64,000 nucleotides of DNA from SZUA-36 sp963727635 (GTDB lineage: Bacteria > Pseudomonadota > Gammaproteobacteria > Xanthomonadales > SZUA-36): positions 944,074 through 1,008,073 of the forward strand of contig CAVSHP010000015.1 of NCBI GenBank assembly GCA_963727635.1, read 5' to 3'. A model generated the notes under the pieces. The model searched no databases and was not told the origin of the DNA. It saw only the letters and a program-made list of their open reading frames with translations. Both the position numbers and the translations under genes were made by a program. This document shows positions 48,882 through 58,934 of this stretch, piece by piece (within the stretch, counting starts at the first letter, position 1; the number at the start of each line of letters is the position of its first letter).

Positions 48882-51130
48882 TCAGCTCTTCTGTCTGCGG
48901 GTGCGCGGTTTGTTTTTCCCGGCTCTGGCTGGTTTTACTTCGCCCGTCTCACGCGGCGGCAGGCCGGTGTGCTGGGTCAGGATTTTCCTGCCGGTGCGGC
49001 GCTGGTGCGCCTGTTCGGTATTTTTCCTGCGCGGCGCCTGATAGCCGCGACCGCCTCGGGCTGGCTTGCCGGAATCAGGTGCATGCTCGCCGTCACCGAT
49101 CAAATCGGCCCGGCCCATTTTCCTGAGCGCCTCGCGCAGCATTTCCCAGTTGTCCGGGTCGTGGTACCGGAGCAGGGCCTTGTGCAGCTTGCGTTGTTCC
49201 GCGGTTTTTACCGGCAACACTTCTTCGGACTTGTAGGTCACCTTGCGCAGCGGGATTTTTGCCCGAATGGTACATGGCGGTGGCGGTGGCCATCGGCGAA
49301 GGGTAAAAGGCCTGCACCTGGTCGGCGGTGAAGCCATTGCGTTTCAGCCACAGCGCCAGGTTGATCATGTCTTCATCGGTGGTGCCCGGATGGGCGGCGA
49401 TGAAATAGGGGATCAGGTACTGTTCCTTGCCCGCCTCCTTGGAATATTTCTCGAACATTTTCCTGAACTGGTCATAGCTGCCGATGCCCGGTTTCATCAT
49501 TTTTGACAGCGGACCGCTCTCGGTGTGTTCCGGGGCGATTTTCAGCTGGCCGCCAACGTGGTGGGTGACCAGTTCCTTGACGTACTCCGGGTCTTTCACC
49601 GCCAGGTCGTAACGCAGGCCCGAGGCGATCAATACCTTGTTCACGCCCGGCAGTTTACGCGTCTTGCGATACAAGCTGGGTCAGGGCCGAGTGATCGGTG
49701 TTCAGGTTGGGACAGATACCCGGATACACACAGCTGGGTTTACGGCAGGCCGCCTCGATCTCGCGGCTTTTGCAGGCGATGCGGTACATGTTGGCCGTCG
49801 GTCCGCCGAGGTCGGAAATCACCCCGGTAAAACCCGGAACCTTGTCCCGTATCTGCTCCACCTCGTTGAGGATCGACTCCTCGGAGCGATTCTGGATGAT
49901 GCGGCCCTCGTGCTCGGTGATGGAGCAGAAGGTGCAGCCGCCAAAACAGCCGCGCATGATATTCACCGAAAAACGGATCATCTCGTAGGCGGGGATTTTT
50001 GCGCCGGCATAGGACGGGTGCGGCACCCGGGCAAAGGGCATGCCAAAGACGTAATCCATTTCCGGGGTGGACAGGGGGATGGGCGGGGCATTCATCCACA
50101 GATCCACGTCGCCGTGCTTTTGCACCAGCGCCCTGGCGTTGCCCGGGTTGGTTTCCAGGTGCAATACCCGGTTGGCGTGGGCATAGAGCACGGCGATCGT
50201 TGCGGACTTTTTCGAACGAGGGCAGGCGGATGACCGTGCGGTCACGGTCACGGCTGGGATGGGGAATGAATGGCTTGTCCGGCCTGCCCGGATCCGGGTC
50301 AGCTCCGTACATCGCGGCATCCCGGCGCTGTTTCTCGCCGGCATCCATCTCGCGCACGTTGATGTAGGGGTTCACCACGCGATCGATCTTGCCGGGCCGG
50401 TCGATGCGGGTGGAATCGATTTCCCACCAGCCTTCCGGCGTGTCCTTGCGCAGCAGTGCCGTGCCGCGCACATCGGTGATCTGCGTCAATGTCTTCGCCG
50501 CGGGCCAGGCGGTGGGCCACTTCGAGCCAGTGCGCGCTCGGCGTTGCCGTACAGCAACAGGTCGGCGGTGGCATCCAGCAGGATGGAGCGGCGCACGCTG
50601 TCCTGCCAGTAATCGTAATGGGCGATACGCCGCAACGAGGCCTCGATACCGCCCAGGATGACCGGCACATCCGGCCAGGCTTCCTTGCAGCGCTGGCTGT
50701 ACACCAGCGAACAACGGTCCGGGCGTTTGCCGCCTATGCCGCCGGGCGTATAGGCATCATCGGAACGCATCTTGCGCTCCGCGGTGTAGCGGTTGATCAT
50801 CGAATCCATGTTGCCGGCCGCGACGCCAAAAAACAGGTTGGGCTTGCCCAGTGCCTTGAAAGCATCGGCCGAATGCCAGTCGGGCTGGGCGATGATCCCC
50901 ACCCGGAAACCCTGCGCTTCCAGCAGGCGGCCGATGATGGCCATGCCGAACGAGGGGTGATCCACATAGGCATCGCCGGTGACGATGATGATGTCGCAGG
51001 AATCCCAGCCAAGCGCATCCATTTCCGCCCGGCTCATGGGCAGAAACGGCGCCACACCGAAACACTCGGCCCAGTATTTCGGGTAGCCGAACAGTTCGAT
51101 GGATGGGGTGGGAATGGTATTGCTGGACAT
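48882..51130 (-). pseudogene. YgiQ-family radical SAM protein, frameshifted
   Basis: Fragments in order: an N-terminal B12-binding-like domain (PFLPMSRAEMDALGWDSCD), PVILGGIEASLRRIAHYDYW, the radical SAM [4Fe-4S] motif in MRGCFGGCTFCSITEHEG, LVTHHVGGQLKIAPEHTE, and a C-terminal Lys/Arg-rich tail. All are characteristic of YgiQ-type proteins, conserved but of unsettled reaction. ATG 51130 gives the family start. About four base shifts (near 50490, 50200, 49670 and 49270) break the frame; identity is clear. Confidence 0.87.
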
Positions 51131-51338
51131 GAAAACGGACCCTGTGACCTCTCCCCGTGGTTGCTGCGGTGTTGGCGGGGTAGTCCCATCATAGCAGGCG
51201 GGGTTGGTTGCGAATACTGCTGGTGGTTTTTCCAACCGGCAGGTTCAGGTTTGGCAACAGGTGCGAAGCGGGCCCGTGCCATGTACGTTCCGGCGTGGGA
51301 TCGGGTGGCTTGCTGAAGGAATGAAACTTTTTATGTGG

Positions 51339-52961
51339 CTACTGGCGTGAGGCCACCCACGGGTATGACTGCCCCCGCACGATGGTCTTGCCGATAATCC
51401 AGTCGCCTCTGAGTTCGCCTTTAAATGAAATCACTTCATCGCCATTTTGAAAATTGAACCAAAGCGTGGATCCTTCGAGCATGGTTTGTGTGAGAGGGAG
51501 TCCGAAGGTGTCCATATCGACGAAGTCAATTTTGGCTTCCCAACCGCCTTGCGTCTTGCTGACATGGATCACAGTATCGTAACCCAACGCCCTGCCGGTC
51601 CAGTCGCCTTCGGCTGCGATGCTTGCTTGTGGTTTAGCAAACAGGTCCAGTATTGCAGCCATTGCCGGATCTCGGCCATTGCGGAAATCCTGCGAAGACA
51701 GCTCAGCCGGTATCTGTGGCTTGAGTGACAGGCGTTTGTCATTGGGACCGGCATACTGCCAGTAAAGGGTTGAGACCCGAATGGTCAAGCCGCTATTGGG
51801 CAAAATCACCTTGCGTGAATCGCCATAGTGGTTGGGTGACGCACCCGTGGGTTCGCCGACAAAAATAGCGTTGGTATGTTTTTCAAGGTCAATGGCGAAC
51901 ATCATCGCAGCCGAGAATGTACCGCGTCCCGTAATTACAAACAGGCTGCCGGGTTCACGCAGACCTGGTGAGCGGATCAGGGCATGCAGTAACGATCGGT
52001 TGAGCGTGTTATCGCCACCCGAATTGAAACGCAGATCAATGATGAGTCTTTGAATTCCGTGACTGGCAATATAGTCACCCAGGCGCGTGGCAAAGTCGGC
52101 AATGGACTCCTCGGCCATGTCGTTGACTTCGTTATACTGCCAGTAAACTGTTTGCTTGTCCCCGAGTGGTTCAAACCAGTAGTTGGAATCTGTATCCCGC
52201 AGGTACAGGGGCTTTTTTTCTGCCTGGTCTGCGGCACTCACCCAGACAACGGCCTGGTTTTTCGCGACAGGCAACAGGGTCAGCTTGTGTTGTTTGCTGT
52301 CGGCAGTTTCAAGTATAAAATCGGCCTGTTCCGCCGAATTGGTGATTTTCAAAGCGGCTAACACTTCCGGGATTACCAATCTCTCCGGCGCCAGGTTTTT
52401 AAGTTGCTGGTCGTTGTCCCGCTGCACTGTCCGGGAAACCGCCTGTATTGCATCGAGGGCCTGCAACCGGCCGATTTGGACCACCTTTGCCCCGGCGTAG
52501 GCGGCATTTTCAACACCGATACTTCTGACGTACAGGCCATCACTGTACATATATAGTCGAATCGGATAGTAGTTGAATACCATGGATGGGTCATTGGGTG
52601 GTTGGGTACTGGAGTGCCCCTCAGAAAAACCGCTTCCGTCAACCATCGGCAAGCTAAGCCGGGTGTGTCCATCTCCAATTGAGGCGACGATGGCGGAGAG
52701 CTCCACAATGATTTCATGCTGCGACATTCCGGGAACCCGGGTACTCAATGTCTCGATCGACGTATTGAAGTTTTCTTTGGCAAGCGTATGAAACAGATTT
52801 GCGTGCGTTTCAGGAAGTGTTTGCCTGACAAATTCCAGGTCAGCACGCCAATTCTGTACCCATTTTTCAGAAACTACCTCGGCTTTTGCCACCTGGACAC
52901 CGACTAGAACCAGGGCTGCCAGCAATTGTAGCGTTCTCATTGGCTGCTTCACTGGTCTCAT
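51339..52961 (-). CDS. Exported S41-family peptidase
   Basis: The 540-residue protein has a signal peptide (LQLLAALVLVGVQVAKA) and an S41 (tail-specific protease type) fold: NLFHTLAKENFN, then IASIGDGHTRLSLP, a strand-rich insert, and the C-terminal catalytic region RLIIDLRFNSGGD with the likely nucleophile Ser in RGTFSAAMMFAIDLE. The final domain (EGDWTGRALGYDTVIHV) is a separate beta domain. The start could be ATG 52961 or 52940; both give a good signal. Intact. Confidence 0.83.
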   Translation of the reverse strand: MRPVKQPMRTLQLLAALVLVGVQVAKAEVVSEKWVQNWRADLEFVRQTLPETHANLFHTLAKENFNTSIETLSTRVPGMSQHEIIVELSAIVASIGDGHTRLSLPMVDGSGFSEGHSSTQPPNDPSMVFNYYPIRLYMYSDGLYVRSIGVENAAYAGAKVVQIGRLQALDAIQAVSRTVQRDNDQQLKNLAPERLVIPEVLAALKITNSAEQADFILETADSKQHKLTLLPVAKNQAVVWVSAADQAEKKPLYLRDTDSNYWFEPLGDKQTVYWQYNEVNDMAEESIADFATRLGDYIASHGIQRLIIDLRFNSGGDNTLNRSLLHALIRSPGLREPGSLFVITGRGTFSAAMMFAIDLEKHTNAIFVGEPTGASPNHYGDSRKVILPNSGLTIRVSTLYWQYAGPNDKRLSLKPQIPAELSSQDFRNGRDPAMAAILDLFAKPQASIAAEGDWTGRALGYDTVIHVSKTQGGWEAKIDFVDMDTFGLPLTQTMLEGSTLWFNFQNGDEVISFKGELRGDWIIGKTIVRGQSYPWVASRQ

Positions 52962-53154
52962 TATAAGAAAGACGAGCAGTCCGGGATTTGGTTACAAACC
53001 GATCAGCAGGGATGGACAGTGCTGGCGTGAAATGACCGCACTTGCAAATGGCAAAAAAATATCAGGTTTTGTATCATGAAAATTAATAATAGAAAGTGTA
53101 AATGCTGCACGATCAGCGAATGCTGCGAGGCAGCCCTGGTGGAGCCCGCAACCC

Positions 53155-54372
53155 ATGTCCGAATACAAGATTCTTGCTGTAATCGCGGCATTCGGATTTC
53201 TCTATAGCCTGGTCGCATCGCGACTGGAACGAACACCCATTAATGGTGCCTTCGTTTATGTTGCATTCGGCCTGTTATGTGGTCCCTACTTCCTGGGACT
53301 GATGAGCCTTGAACTTGATGCCGAGGGAATCAAGCGCCTGGCCGAGTTAACGCTGGCGGTTGTGCTTTTTAGCGACTCGGCCAGTGCGAACCTGGTTGTA
53401 TTGCGCAAGGTCGAGCAGTTGCCGATCCGTCTGCTTCTGATCGGTCTTCCGTTGACCATTGCGTTGGGCTTCGCTGCCGGATACCTGATTTTCGATGGTC
53501 TGAGCATTTTCGCAATCGTGCTGCTGGCCACCATGCTGGCGCCCACGGACGCTGCCCTGGGAAAAGCGGTGGTCAGCAATGAAAACGTACCCGCTGGTGT
53601 GCGCCAGGGGCTGAATGTCGAAAGCGGTCTGAACGATGGCATTTGCGTGCCGGTACTGTTGGTTTTCCTGGCGCTGACAACCACCACGTTCGGTGGTTCA
53701 GAAACGGTGATGATGGTAGTCAAACTCCACCTCCAACAAATCGGCATCGGCGCCCTGGTCGGCGTGTTGCTGGCCCTTGCAGGCGGAACGGCGCTAAGGT
53801 TTAGCGCGGAGCGGGGTTGGGTCGCCGGATCCTGGGTGCAGCTACCCGTGATCGCGCTCGCATTGCTCTGCTTTTCCATGGCCCAATGGCTGGGCGGCAG
53901 CGGATTTATCGCCTCGTTTGTCGGCGGCCTGATCTTCGGCGGCATCACCCACAAGCATAAAAAAAAGGTGCTCAACGGAGCTGAAGGCATCGGAGACGCG
54001 CTGTCATTGGTTACCTGGTTTGCCTTCGGAGCCGCCGTGATCGGCCCGCAGATTTCCCATCTCAGCTGGCAGGTTTTCGTATACGCGGTTCTCAGCCTGA
54101 CCGTCGTGCGCATGCTGCCGGTGATGTTGAGTTTGATTGGAATGAAACAACGACTGGACACGCAATTGTTCATCGGCTGGTTCGGGCCAAGAGGTCTGGC
54201 CAGTATCGTGTTTATCGTGATGGTCGCTGCCGAGAATTTGCCGGAGAATGAGACCCTGGTTGCGACCGTCGCCTGGACGATCGTGCTGAGTATCGTAGCC
54301 CACGGGATTTCCGCCAACCCACTGGCTAAATTGTATGGTGATAGAGTAAAGGCGAGAGGCGGAGTAACCTGA
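53155..54372 (+). CDS. CPA1-type Na+(K+)/H+ antiporter
   Basis: The 405-residue protein has about 12 transmembrane helices. The conserved ATMLAPTDAALGKAVVSNEN and NVESGLNDGICVP (the Asp in helix 6) match the NhaP/CPA1 family, as does the WFGPRGLASIVFI block near the C-terminus. It exchanges sodium or potassium for protons across the inner membrane. It is followed by a K+ channel gene and may belong to an ion-homeostasis group. Intact. Confidence 0.9.
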   Translation: MSEYKILAVIAAFGFLYSLVASRLERTPINGAFVYVAFGLLCGPYFLGLMSLELDAEGIKRLAELTLAVVLFSDSASANLVVLRKVEQLPIRLLLIGLPLTIALGFAAGYLIFDGLSIFAIVLLATMLAPTDAALGKAVVSNENVPAGVRQGLNVESGLNDGICVPVLLVFLALTTTTFGGSETVMMVVKLHLQQIGIGALVGVLLALAGGTALRFSAERGWVAGSWVQLPVIALALLCFSMAQWLGGSGFIASFVGGLIFGGITHKHKKKVLNGAEGIGDALSLVTWFAFGAAVIGPQISHLSWQVFVYAVLSLTVVRMLPVMLSLIGMKQRLDTQLFIGWFGPRGLASIVFIVMVAAENLPENETLVATVAWTIVLSIVAHGISANPLAKLYGDRVKARGGVT

Positions 54373-54555
54373 GTTCAGAGAGTCGCTGCTTAGAAATGAC
54401 CAAATTTGGAATTGCAATCCGGGCGGTCTTGCCATTGTCCGCAAAGACTGTTGGACTCTCAGGTCCGGAGCTGAAACTCTGTGCTGACAGGCGTAAAATC
54501 ACTTGAATAACAGGCCGGAAATCAAAACTGCCGGTCTCCGGATCAGGGTGAACCG

Positions 54556-55272
54556 ATGAAGCAACGGGAAGCATTTGACATTCTCAACAAGACTGGAGAA
54601 AGACGCTATGGTTTACTCCTGCTCGTTCTGTTCACCCTGCTACTGATTTACCCTTTCCTGGGTTACAACAGCTTTCTGAGCTGGCTTTTCAGCCTTGCTT
54701 CGTTCGGCGTGGTTGCAACTGCCCTGCGTATTTCGCACGGGCGCGGTGCTGCCTTCTACCTAACGCTATTTCTTGGGCTTACCTACGTCCTGGCAGAACT
54801 GTTCGGTCGTTGGCTTGGGATGGAAACAGCTCATCCACTTGCCGCAGGAGCGCGGGTTCTGTTTTTAGGTAACATGATCGTGCTGATCTTCATCGATATC
54901 ATGCGCAGCAGAACTGTTTCGATGAATACGGTATTTGGAGCATGCTGCATTTTTGTCATGATTGGCCTCGCTTTCGGGTCGGCATTCATTCTTCTGCAAT
55001 GGCTCATCCCCGGGGCCTTTCATATTCCGGACTTGTCCAAGACTGTCGATGGCAAATTCGGGCTGCAATCAATCGACTTCCAATTGGTCTATTTCAGCCT
55101 GGTGACCATGACCACGGTGGGTTACGGTGATATCCTTCCGCTCGCGTCACCGGCCCGTGCTCTCGCTTCTTTTGAAGGTTTGCTTTCGCAACTTTATCTG
55201 GCCATAATCATCGCCCGGCTGGTTGGGCTTGAAATTGCGAGCCGCCTGCAACCCCCCCCACCCGACGAATAG
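54556..55272 (+). CDS. Potassium channel family protein
   Basis: The 238-residue protein has about five hydrophobic helices followed by the K+ selectivity filter TMTTVGYGDILP and an outer helix (LSQLYLAIIIARLVGLEIA). No RCK or cyclic-nucleotide domain is visible; the C-terminus is a short Pro-rich tail. It is a simple voltage- or leak-type channel of the ion_trans_2 class. Downstream of the antiporter and upstream of the DUF3302 gene, same strand. Confidence 0.85.
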   Translation: MKQREAFDILNKTGERRYGLLLLVLFTLLLIYPFLGYNSFLSWLFSLASFGVVATALRISHGRGAAFYLTLFLGLTYVLAELFGRWLGMETAHPLAAGARVLFLGNMIVLIFIDIMRSRTVSMNTVFGACCIFVMIGLAFGSAFILLQWLIPGAFHIPDLSKTVDGKFGLQSIDFQLVYFSLVTMTTVGYGDILPLASPARALASFEGLLSQLYLAIIIARLVGLEIASRLQPPPPDE

Positions 55273-55314
55273 ACTGGAGCAGCCTGACCTAATGCTCTTG
55301 CAGGACACCACACC

Positions 55315-55636
55315 ATGAAACTCGAAATCATTTCGCTTTTACTCATTTTTTTCTCTGTGATAACGATCATCCTGGGAATCATCAAGATTCACACCTACCC
55401 GGGCAAGATTGCGGAGGCAGAGAAACCATCCGCAAAAAGATGCAATCGAAGTCACTTCGCTTCTGGGCTTGTTGATTTTTCCATTCTGGATGGCGGCTTT
55501 GATATGGGCATACTCAGGTGCCATAGTGGGCAATCTCTATGAAAACAGGTCCGGAAAGGATGAGGAAGACCCGGTCACACCGCCTGCACCGTCCTCACCA
55601 AATGTCACCGGCGACGACTCTACCGAACCCCAGTAG
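55315..55636 (+). pseudogene. DUF3302 (YiaW-type) small membrane protein, one frameshift
   Basis: Fragments give two hydrophobic helices: EIISLLLIFFSVITIILGII at the start and TSLLGLLIFPFWMAALIWAY after a basic loop (HPQKDAIEV), then an acidic Pro-rich tail. This matches DUF3302 (E. coli YiaW), which is genetically linked to the membrane-fusion protein YiaV. A single-base shift near 55420 splits the frame. It precedes the HlyD-family gene by nine bases. Confidence 0.78.
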
Positions 55637-55645
55637 GAAGATTTC

Positions 55646-56781
55646 ATGGAACTGCTGATAACCATTGCCTATATTTTCCTGGTCCGCCTGGTCTTTTTCG
55701 ATTACGCGCTGATTCGGTATAACCTTTTCTGGAAATTTGTCACTTTCGGTCTTTGGGTGGCGGCCGCACTGACCGAGGTTATTTTTCTGGGCCAGTACAC
55801 GCCCTACAGCAAGGAAATGTTTGTGCAGTCGTACGTGGTGCAGATGGCGCCGGAGTACGGCGGGCATGGTGAAAGAAGTCAACGTCACGGCAAATCAGCC
55901 TGTCAAAAAGGGTGACGTGCTATTCCGCATGGATCCCGAGCCCTGGCAGTATAAGAGTTGACTTGCTGCAGGCTCAGTTGGCCGCAGCTGATTCCGGCGT
56001 GGCCGAACTCGCGCAAAACCTGGCAGAAGCCAAGGCATCGGTGAAGCGGATAAATGCCAAGATTGAATCCACCCGGGTCCAGTACCTCCAGTTCAAGTCC
56101 GCGGCAGAGAAGAGTGCGGTTTCCCGTCTGCGGGTTGAACAGGTTGAAAAAGACATCCAGGAGTTTGAGGCCGAGCTTGAAAGCGCCCAGGCGGCAGTGC
56201 GTTCTGCCGAGATCGCACTCGATTCCGAAGTGGGTGACCAGCACACCTCTGTTGCGGAAGTACTGGCTGAATTGAACACGGCCAAGTACAACCTGGAGAA
56301 CACGGCTATCCGGGCGCCTTCTGATGGCTATGTATCCAACCTGCAAATTTACCCGGGGTCGTTTGTGCGGCTAAAACAGCCCATCATGACATTCATCAAT
56401 TCCGAGGATCAGTGGTTGGTCGCAATCGTGCCGCAGCGAGGGGTGCAACGCTTGCGTCCCGGCGATAAGGCCCAAGTTGCCTTTGAGATGTACCCGGGCA
56501 AAATTTTCGATGCAGAAGTACAAAACGTGGTGTGGGCCACCGGAAACTCACAGGGCATTCCTGGCGGAGTTTTGCCTCAAATGGCGCAGGTAAGAGGCTC
56601 ACAGCTATATGCCGTGCGCTTGCACATCAAGAACACTGACCCGGACTATCCATTGCGTTTCGGCGCCAGCGGGCTGGCCGCGATGTATTCCAGTGATGCG
56701 GCTGATTTCCTGCTGGTATTGCGACGCATCGAGTTGCAGTCCGAGAGTTTTCTCAATTACATCTACAACCCGTTCAAGTAA
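55646..56781 (+). pseudogene. HlyD-family membrane-fusion protein (YiaV/YibH type), frameshifted
   Basis: The N-terminus has two membrane helices (LLITIAYIFLVRLVFFDYAL and LFWKFVTFGLWVAAALTEV), then the periplasmic adaptor: lipoyl-like VNVTANQPVKKGDVLFRMDP, a long alpha-helical hairpin (about 56000-56220) and the beta-barrel part (AIRAPSDGYVSNLQIYPGSF; DQWLVAIVPQ). Base shifts near 55860 and 55955 break the first third. The adaptor should link an inner-membrane partner to the outer-membrane factor encoded next. Confidence 0.85.
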
Positions 56782-56787
56782 GTGGGC

Positions 56788-58254
56788 ATGAAACTGGCTG
56801 TCGCCAACTTTGTTCCAGGCGCAGCGGTCTTCGGATTGGTGCTGGTATTGAGTGGATGTGCTGCGGTCGGACCTGACTACAGCGAGCCGGATATTCACAC
56901 GCCGGACGCCTGGACACAGAAAGTGGTGCAGCAACTGGATGCCGCGCCGCAGTCATCCCTGCAAAGCTGGTGGAAGGTTTTTAACGACCCCGTACTCGAC
57001 GGTCTGATCGAAAGTTGCCGGGCAGAAAATCTGGACCTCAAGATCGCGATTTCCCGGATCAGGGAATCCCGGGCGGTGCTGGCCATGACCAGCGGTGCGA
57101 AACTGCCGGTCGCGAATGTGGCCGGTACCGTGGCCAAATCTAAACAGAGTGACGATGGACCGCTTAAACAGGTCGCTCCGGCAGGTGGGTTCGAGAGCCA
57201 GGATTTCTTTGAAATTTCTGCGGATGCGGCGTGGGAGATAGATGTCTTCGGCCGTGTTCGCCGCAGCATTGAGGCGGCCGGGGCAGGTTACCAGGCATCG
57301 ATTGAAGACTACCGTGATGTGTTGGTATCGCTTTATGCCGAGGTGGCTTTGGCCTACATCGATATACGCACCCTGCAGCAACGTATTTACTTCATGCAAG
57401 TCAATGCCGATCTTCAGGACAAGTCCCTGGAATTGGCGCAGGACCGGTACGACAGTGGCGTCAGTTCACGCCTGGATGTAGTACAGGCTCAAGCGAACCT
57501 GTCAGCGACGCTGGCAGGCATTCCCTCATTGAAAATATCACTCAACCATGCACTTAACCGCCTCGCTGTTCTGCTCGGCCGGAATGCCGGTAGTTTACAG
57601 GCCGAGTTCAACGCCATCGAAGGCCTTCCGGCGCCCACCGGGATGCTGGGAATTGGTGTGCCAGCGGACGTATTGCGCCAACGCCCGGATATCCGGCGTG
57701 CAGAGAGATTGCTTGCGGCACAGACGGCCGAAATCGGGGTCGCCACCGCGGATCTCTACCCCCGTTTTGGGCTGGGAGGTCTTATCGGGCTGCAATCGTC
57801 ATCACTTTCCAATTTGCTCGACAGTTCGAGCATAACCTGGGGTCTGAAGTCGCCGGTGCAGTGGAATATATTTAATGGTGGACAGGTGCGAAGCAACATT
57901 CAGGTGCAGGATGAAAAAGCACAACAACGCCTCCTGCAATATGAGCAGAAGGTGCTGTCGGCAGTTGAAGAGGTAGAAAACGCCATTGTAGCTTACAACC
58001 TGGGGCAACTGGTTTTGCAGCATCTCGAGGATTCCACTGCAGCGACAAAGCAGGCCGAAGATCTGGTGCTGGTGCAATACAACACGGGTCTGACCGATTT
58101 CAACAACGTGCTGGTGACCCAGAGAGATCTGTCTTACCAACAGGACCAACTGGTTGTCGCACGGGCGCAAATCCTGGTGGACCTCATTACCCTCTACAAG
58201 GCCCTGGGCGGCGGCTGGGACATCGACCAACCCATAGAGCTTTCAGGCGGATAG
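56788..58254 (+). CDS. NodT/OprM-type outer-membrane efflux lipoprotein
   Basis: The 488-residue protein has a lipoprotein signal (VLSGCAAVGPDY), two outer-membrane efflux repeats (e.g. DVLVSLYAEVALAYIDIRTL; AVEEVENAIVAYNLGQL) and the conserved LGVDVLRQRPDIRRAE-like motif read here as VPADVLRQRPDIRRAERLLA. It is the TolC-like exit duct of a tripartite efflux system. The ATG 56788 start is used; GTG 56782 is possible. No inner-membrane transporter gene follows. Confidence 0.92.
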   Translation: MKLAVANFVPGAAVFGLVLVLSGCAAVGPDYSEPDIHTPDAWTQKVVQQLDAAPQSSLQSWWKVFNDPVLDGLIESCRAENLDLKIAISRIRESRAVLAMTSGAKLPVANVAGTVAKSKQSDDGPLKQVAPAGGFESQDFFEISADAAWEIDVFGRVRRSIEAAGAGYQASIEDYRDVLVSLYAEVALAYIDIRTLQQRIYFMQVNADLQDKSLELAQDRYDSGVSSRLDVVQAQANLSATLAGIPSLKISLNHALNRLAVLLGRNAGSLQAEFNAIEGLPAPTGMLGIGVPADVLRQRPDIRRAERLLAAQTAEIGVATADLYPRFGLGGLIGLQSSSLSNLLDSSSITWGLKSPVQWNIFNGGQVRSNIQVQDEKAQQRLLQYEQKVLSAVEEVENAIVAYNLGQLVLQHLEDSTAATKQAEDLVLVQYNTGLTDFNNVLVTQRDLSYQQDQLVVARAQILVDLITLYKALGGGWDIDQPIELSGG

Positions 58255-58453
58255 CTCCAAACCACCTCCGTCCCGTCGCGCGGCTTTTCGATTGAGATCT
58301 GGCAATATCCTGGATCCGGCCCGGCTTTAGCTTCGACAGGTGATGGGTCAGGTTTCATGGCAAAAGCTGACGGGAGTTACAGGGCGGTAATTGAATGTAG
58401 CTGTCTTGGGTTTGTGGCTTTTGTTGGTGTTTTCCTGGTTTTTTTCATCCGGT

Positions 58454-58531
58454 TTAGCCTGTATTGACCCTGTTTTTGCTAAAAACTGTCAAAACTAACA
58501 GCTGATCATGATTTTGGAATGATGTATAAAA
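58454..58531 (+). promoter_or_regulatory. Duplicated promoter module, copy 1
   Basis: This AT-rich segment is closely similar to 58851-58928. It has a palindrome GTTTTT-GCT-AAAAAC at 58472-58486, a shared block AAACTGTCAAA, and a promoter-like pair CTGATC (58502-58507) and TATAAA (58525-58530) with a 17-base spacer. It should start transcription near 58537, ahead of the stem-loop-rich segment that ends in a terminator at 58.8 kb. Confidence 0.65.
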
Positions 58532-58536
58532 TGAAC

Positions 58537-58819
58537 GTCAAGATAAATTTTTTATCCTTGAACAAGGAAGTTTGTCGCCACCTGAGGCGTAGCAGTGCCA
58601 ACGACTGCTTACTTATGGGCTGTTCCAACGGCAGCTACAGAAGGCGTTAGACCCAGGGAATTGGGTCGTTACAGGATAAGTTATGAGCTTGGGGGACAAA
58701 CAAGGTCAGAGAGCTAATATTATATTGGCAGAGAACTCTGAAATAGCGGTAGTGGGCATTTTGGCGAAATCATGATGTTACTACTAGCAAAAGACCCGTT
58801 TAACGCGGGTCTTTTTTTT
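58537..58819 (+). ncRNA. Candidate CsrA-binding small RNA
   Basis: The region between the promoter module and a strong terminator has no likely ORF and contains short hairpins that expose GGA, the CsrA/RsmA recognition core: ACAA-loop-TTGT with GGA at 58566-58568; GACCCA-GGGAAT-TGGGTC at 58650-58667 with GGA in the loop; CTTG-loop-CAAG at 58688-58704 with GGA at 58694-58696; and a further AGGA at 58673-58676. This layout, just upstream of csrA, resembles the CsrB/RsmZ class, though the number of GGA sites is at the low end. The terminator is included. The call is an inference from sequence and position. Confidence 0.5.
58792..58819 (+). terminator. Rho-independent terminator of the candidate small RNA
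   Basis: A perfect 7-bp GC-rich stem AGACCCG / CGGGTCT (58792-58798 with 58806-58812) is followed by a run of eight T. This is a strong intrinsic terminator with no protein gene just upstream, which argues that an RNA gene ends here. Confidence 0.9.
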
Positions 58820-58850
58820 GCCCGTGAGAAAGCGATTTTCTAAAATGGGT

Positions 58851-58928
58851 TCAGCCTGTATCGAGCCTGTTTTTATTGAAAACTGTCAAATCAACCAGTT
58901 GATGGTGACCTTCCAATGAGGTACAAAA
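58851..58928 (+). promoter_or_regulatory. Duplicated promoter module, copy 2, upstream of csrA
   Basis: Second copy of the module at 58454-58531: the same CCTGTTTTT block, a palindrome GTTTT-TATTG-AAAAC at 58869-58883, AAACTGTCAAA, and TTGATG (58899-58904) with TACAAA (58922-58927) 17 bases apart. It should drive csrA transcription with a leader of about 210 bases. Confidence 0.65.
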
Positions 58929-58934
58929 TAAATA

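Noticed and set aside
48838..49041. Plus-strand open frame near the end of the radical SAM gene
   Set aside because: It lies almost wholly over the minus-strand YgiQ C-terminus and has no recognisable features.
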